The notes under the pieces were generated by a model. It was not told where the DNA came from and did no database searches. It saw only the letters and a program-made list of their open reading frames with translations. A DNA stretch of 64,000 nt from Amphimedon queenslandica (Eukaryota; Porifera; Demospongiae; Haplosclerida; Niphatidae), in assembly GCF_000090795.2 (NCBI RefSeq), contig NW_003546504.1, positions 50,068 to 114,067 of the forward strand, in the 5' to 3' direction. Position numbers and translations under genes: made by a program. Of this stretch, positions 62,501 to 64,000 are shown piece after piece. The stretch's first letter is position 1. Each line of letters begins with the position of its first letter.

Positions 62501-64000
62501 CTTTTACTGTTGTAACTCCAACTGGTTCAAGTGAAAAACTACACTCATTATCCCAGACCTCTATCACTAGTACAAATGAGGTTTTGAATCCTCCCACTAC
62601 TGTTGCCTGTCACGTTGTGACACCTCCTACTAGTAGGAGTAACGGCTCTCCTGCTTTTTCTGTGAGTAATAATAAATTTAATTCTCCAGTTGGAGGAGGA
62701 GGAGGAGTATGGGATTCTGAGTCACCTACTGTTATCAAGTTTGTGCGATCAGGTAAATCAAAAGGAGATAAAGGAGAGAAATCAAAGGAGAGTAAACGTA
62801 AAAACAGCAAAGAGAGCAACAGCTCATCATCCCTCAATAAGGCAGATACACTCACTCATAAATCAGCTCCTAGTTGGGCTGATAGATGCGATTCCCCGCC
62901 TAACATTGAGTCAAGTTTATCACCTTTCCAGACTGTAACCACTACTTATAATACCCCGCCTACCTCCTCTACTCATCGTACAACTACTCCAAGTGTTGTT
63001 CCTTCCTCTGCTCCCCCTGAGACAGGGTCTCTCTCTTTCTCTCCGTCACTCCCCCAGCTGTATCAGTATGGTCTTCATACTCCTTTATATCCAATCTCTT
63101 ATACCCCAACGCATTTTGATACTCCGTCACCTAAACCCACTCCATTGGGTAGTCGTACACCAGGGACGCCTACAACAGAGGCTGAGCATTTTAAGAAATG
63201 GTTGAAGTGCCATAGACTTCATAAATATGATAATTTATTTACCAACATGAGCTTTGAAGAGGTACTGTAGGTGTATACTGTATACATGTACAATGCATGT
63301 ACACAATGTGCATCAAGAGATTATTATTGCAATAGTATATAACTGCATGTGTTCTAATGCAATTTCATGTGCATTTACTGTACGTTTGTAGGATTTGCAA
63401 AGCAAAAATTACATGTACAAGTAGAGCTCTATTGTGTCCAGAATAAAGTCATTCCATTGCCTTATCTTATACCCATATACACATTGTGCACATGTGCATC
63501 ATATACAGTACAATGACATACAATAAATTGTACGTACACACTGATTCCTCTTTACTGACTATTTCGTTATTCATTTGTACATGTACTGTACATGTTCATG
63601 TGTCATTTATGATTTTCTTTCCCTTCTCCTGTAGGTCACAAAGTTAACAGTGGAAAATTTAAAGAGCATTGGAATGACACAGGGAGCTGCAAAGAAACTC
63701 TCACAAAAATTAAATGAGCAACTGTAAGTGAACAATTTAGAAATTTTAGTAGGATTTGTAATTGTATATGTACATGTACATGTATGTACATGTGCCTGTA
63801 ATTTTACATTATTTTGTTTTAAAATTTTCTCTTTTCATTCCTCTTTAGAATAAATGGTGCAACGTCATTTCGTGACATGCCAATACCAGCCATATCACGA
63901 CGCCCATCAACCACTAGCCTTCCTGCTGCTCTTTTGTTAGAGAGGCAACAGTTAACTCCCTCATCATCTATCGACCAGCTCAGTCTGCATGGTGGCAGTA
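56569..64000 (+). CDS. ZCCHC14: ZCCHC14/ZCCHC2-family protein with PX and SAM domains, 5' part
   Basis: Exons: 56569-57066, 57623-57686, 57814-57887, 58034-58105, 58679-58748, 60448-60523, 60629-60750, 62270-63261, 63635-63723 and 63849 to beyond 64000. All phases join; the 3' end is missing. The N-terminal helical domain (MPVCDRLYLLCQLLQRCVTYEL, LRSILLGNLSENL, SLSLLHYDNRPVAQKIFSLL, YVLAVYHPAMSFNQQHHLLT) follows the start of human ZCCHC14. A PX-like domain follows (CELKGVYKRQSDKRYPYILEVEW, HIQRTYGDFFTFQNKLLDIFPEE, RKLLSGRTNRELAEKRLPDLWKY). A long Ser/Pro/Thr-rich linker precedes a SAM domain (FKKWLKCHRLHKYDNLFTNMSFEEVL, VTKLTVENLKSIGMTQGAAKKLSQKL) of the Smaug/Vts1 RNA-binding type. Human ZCCHC14 recruits TENT4 poly(A) polymerases to stem-loop RNAs; the expected CCHC zinc knuckle would lie off the window. 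Confidence 0.85.
58908..58965. repeat. (ATGTAC)n array with one ambiguous base
   Basis: Run of ATGTACATATAC/ATGTAC units in the intron between ZCCHC14-like exons 5 and 6. It includes an N at 58916, the only ambiguous base I noticed, so the array length in the assembly may be unreliable. Confidence 0.8.
61664..61734. repeat. (ATGTAC)n array
   Basis: Interrupted GTACAT/ATGTAC units in the intron between ZCCHC14-like exons 7 and 8, immediately left of a TA-flanked MITE. Confidence 0.75.
61745..61931. repeat. TA-flanked MITE, CCGTATAGC family, in ZCCHC14-like intron
   Basis: Ends TA-CCATATAGCGGGAAGTTTTGGAG and CCAAAATTTCCCGCTATACGG-TA. The interior CTCAATGGCACATGGCCAC and AATTCGCCAAATTTTA is shared with 30909-31114. 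The right end gives the clearest family terminus, CCGTATAGCGGGAAATTTTGG. Confidence 0.8.

Noticed and set aside
1-64000. CRISPR arrays, prokaryotic operons, autonomous transposase or viral genes
   Set aside because: No spaced direct repeats, no transposase or polymerase ORFs and no viral motifs were seen. The genome is clearly eukaryotic.

Overview
This is eukaryotic, intron-bearing, gene-dense DNA (AT-rich, introns often only 50-70 nt, GT-AG splice sites). Its introns and spacers are full of the palindromic hexamer array (ATGTAC)n. The protein repertoire is animal: cyclin E, TP53INP, junctophilin, GILT, GTP-type PEPCK and ZCCHC14/2. Together with the ATGTAC arrays and very short intergenic gaps, this suggests a demosponge such as Amphimedon queenslandica. 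The species name is inference, since no database search was possible.

Layout: the 3' end of URI1 (+, 1-1669); cyclin E (-, 3940-9116, nine coding exons); TP53INP/DOR (+, 9656-10382); a BtpA-family protein (-, 11244-14526); eIF2 beta (+, 14784-17845); junctophilin (+, 18143-24281); GILT thiol reductase (-, 24481-25945); GTP-PEPCK (+, 26140-30022); a giant RNF213/mysterin-like AAA+ E3 gene (-, 31686 to about 56222) ending in a SAM-like domain and a RING-H2; and a PX-SAM protein of the ZCCHC14/ZCCHC2 family (+, 56569, running off the right edge). For eight of these genes I spliced the exons by hand, and coding phase and length close exactly. The exceptions are the RNF213-like gene, which has dozens of exons and an unresolved 5' end, and the truncated URI1 and ZCCHC14-like models.

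Genes mostly alternate in orientation, giving four head-to-head promoters: cyclin E/TP53INP, BtpA/eIF2 beta, GILT/PEPCK and RNF213-like/ZCCHC14-like. The cyclin E side contains E2F-type and CCAAT-type motifs. The GILT/PEPCK gap of 194 bp contains two CACGTG E-boxes resembling lysosomal CLEAR elements.

The most striking observation is gene order. URI1, cyclin E and TP53INP are consecutive here. In human, as I recall, CCNE1 lies next to URI1 and CCNE2 lies next to TP53INP1, so the sponge block looks like the pre-duplication state. Other genes here (EIF2S2, JPH, PCK, ZCCHC14) also have human copies on overlapping chromosomes. The second striking feature is the RNF213-like protein with a C-terminal SAM-RING tail. 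Non-coding DNA contains several MITE families: TA-flanked elements ending CCGTATAGC, CAGGGG-ended elements with 5-6 bp duplications, AGGCAAC foldbacks, a 259-bp hairpin, and a TIR element carrying tRNA-like and telomere-like sequence.
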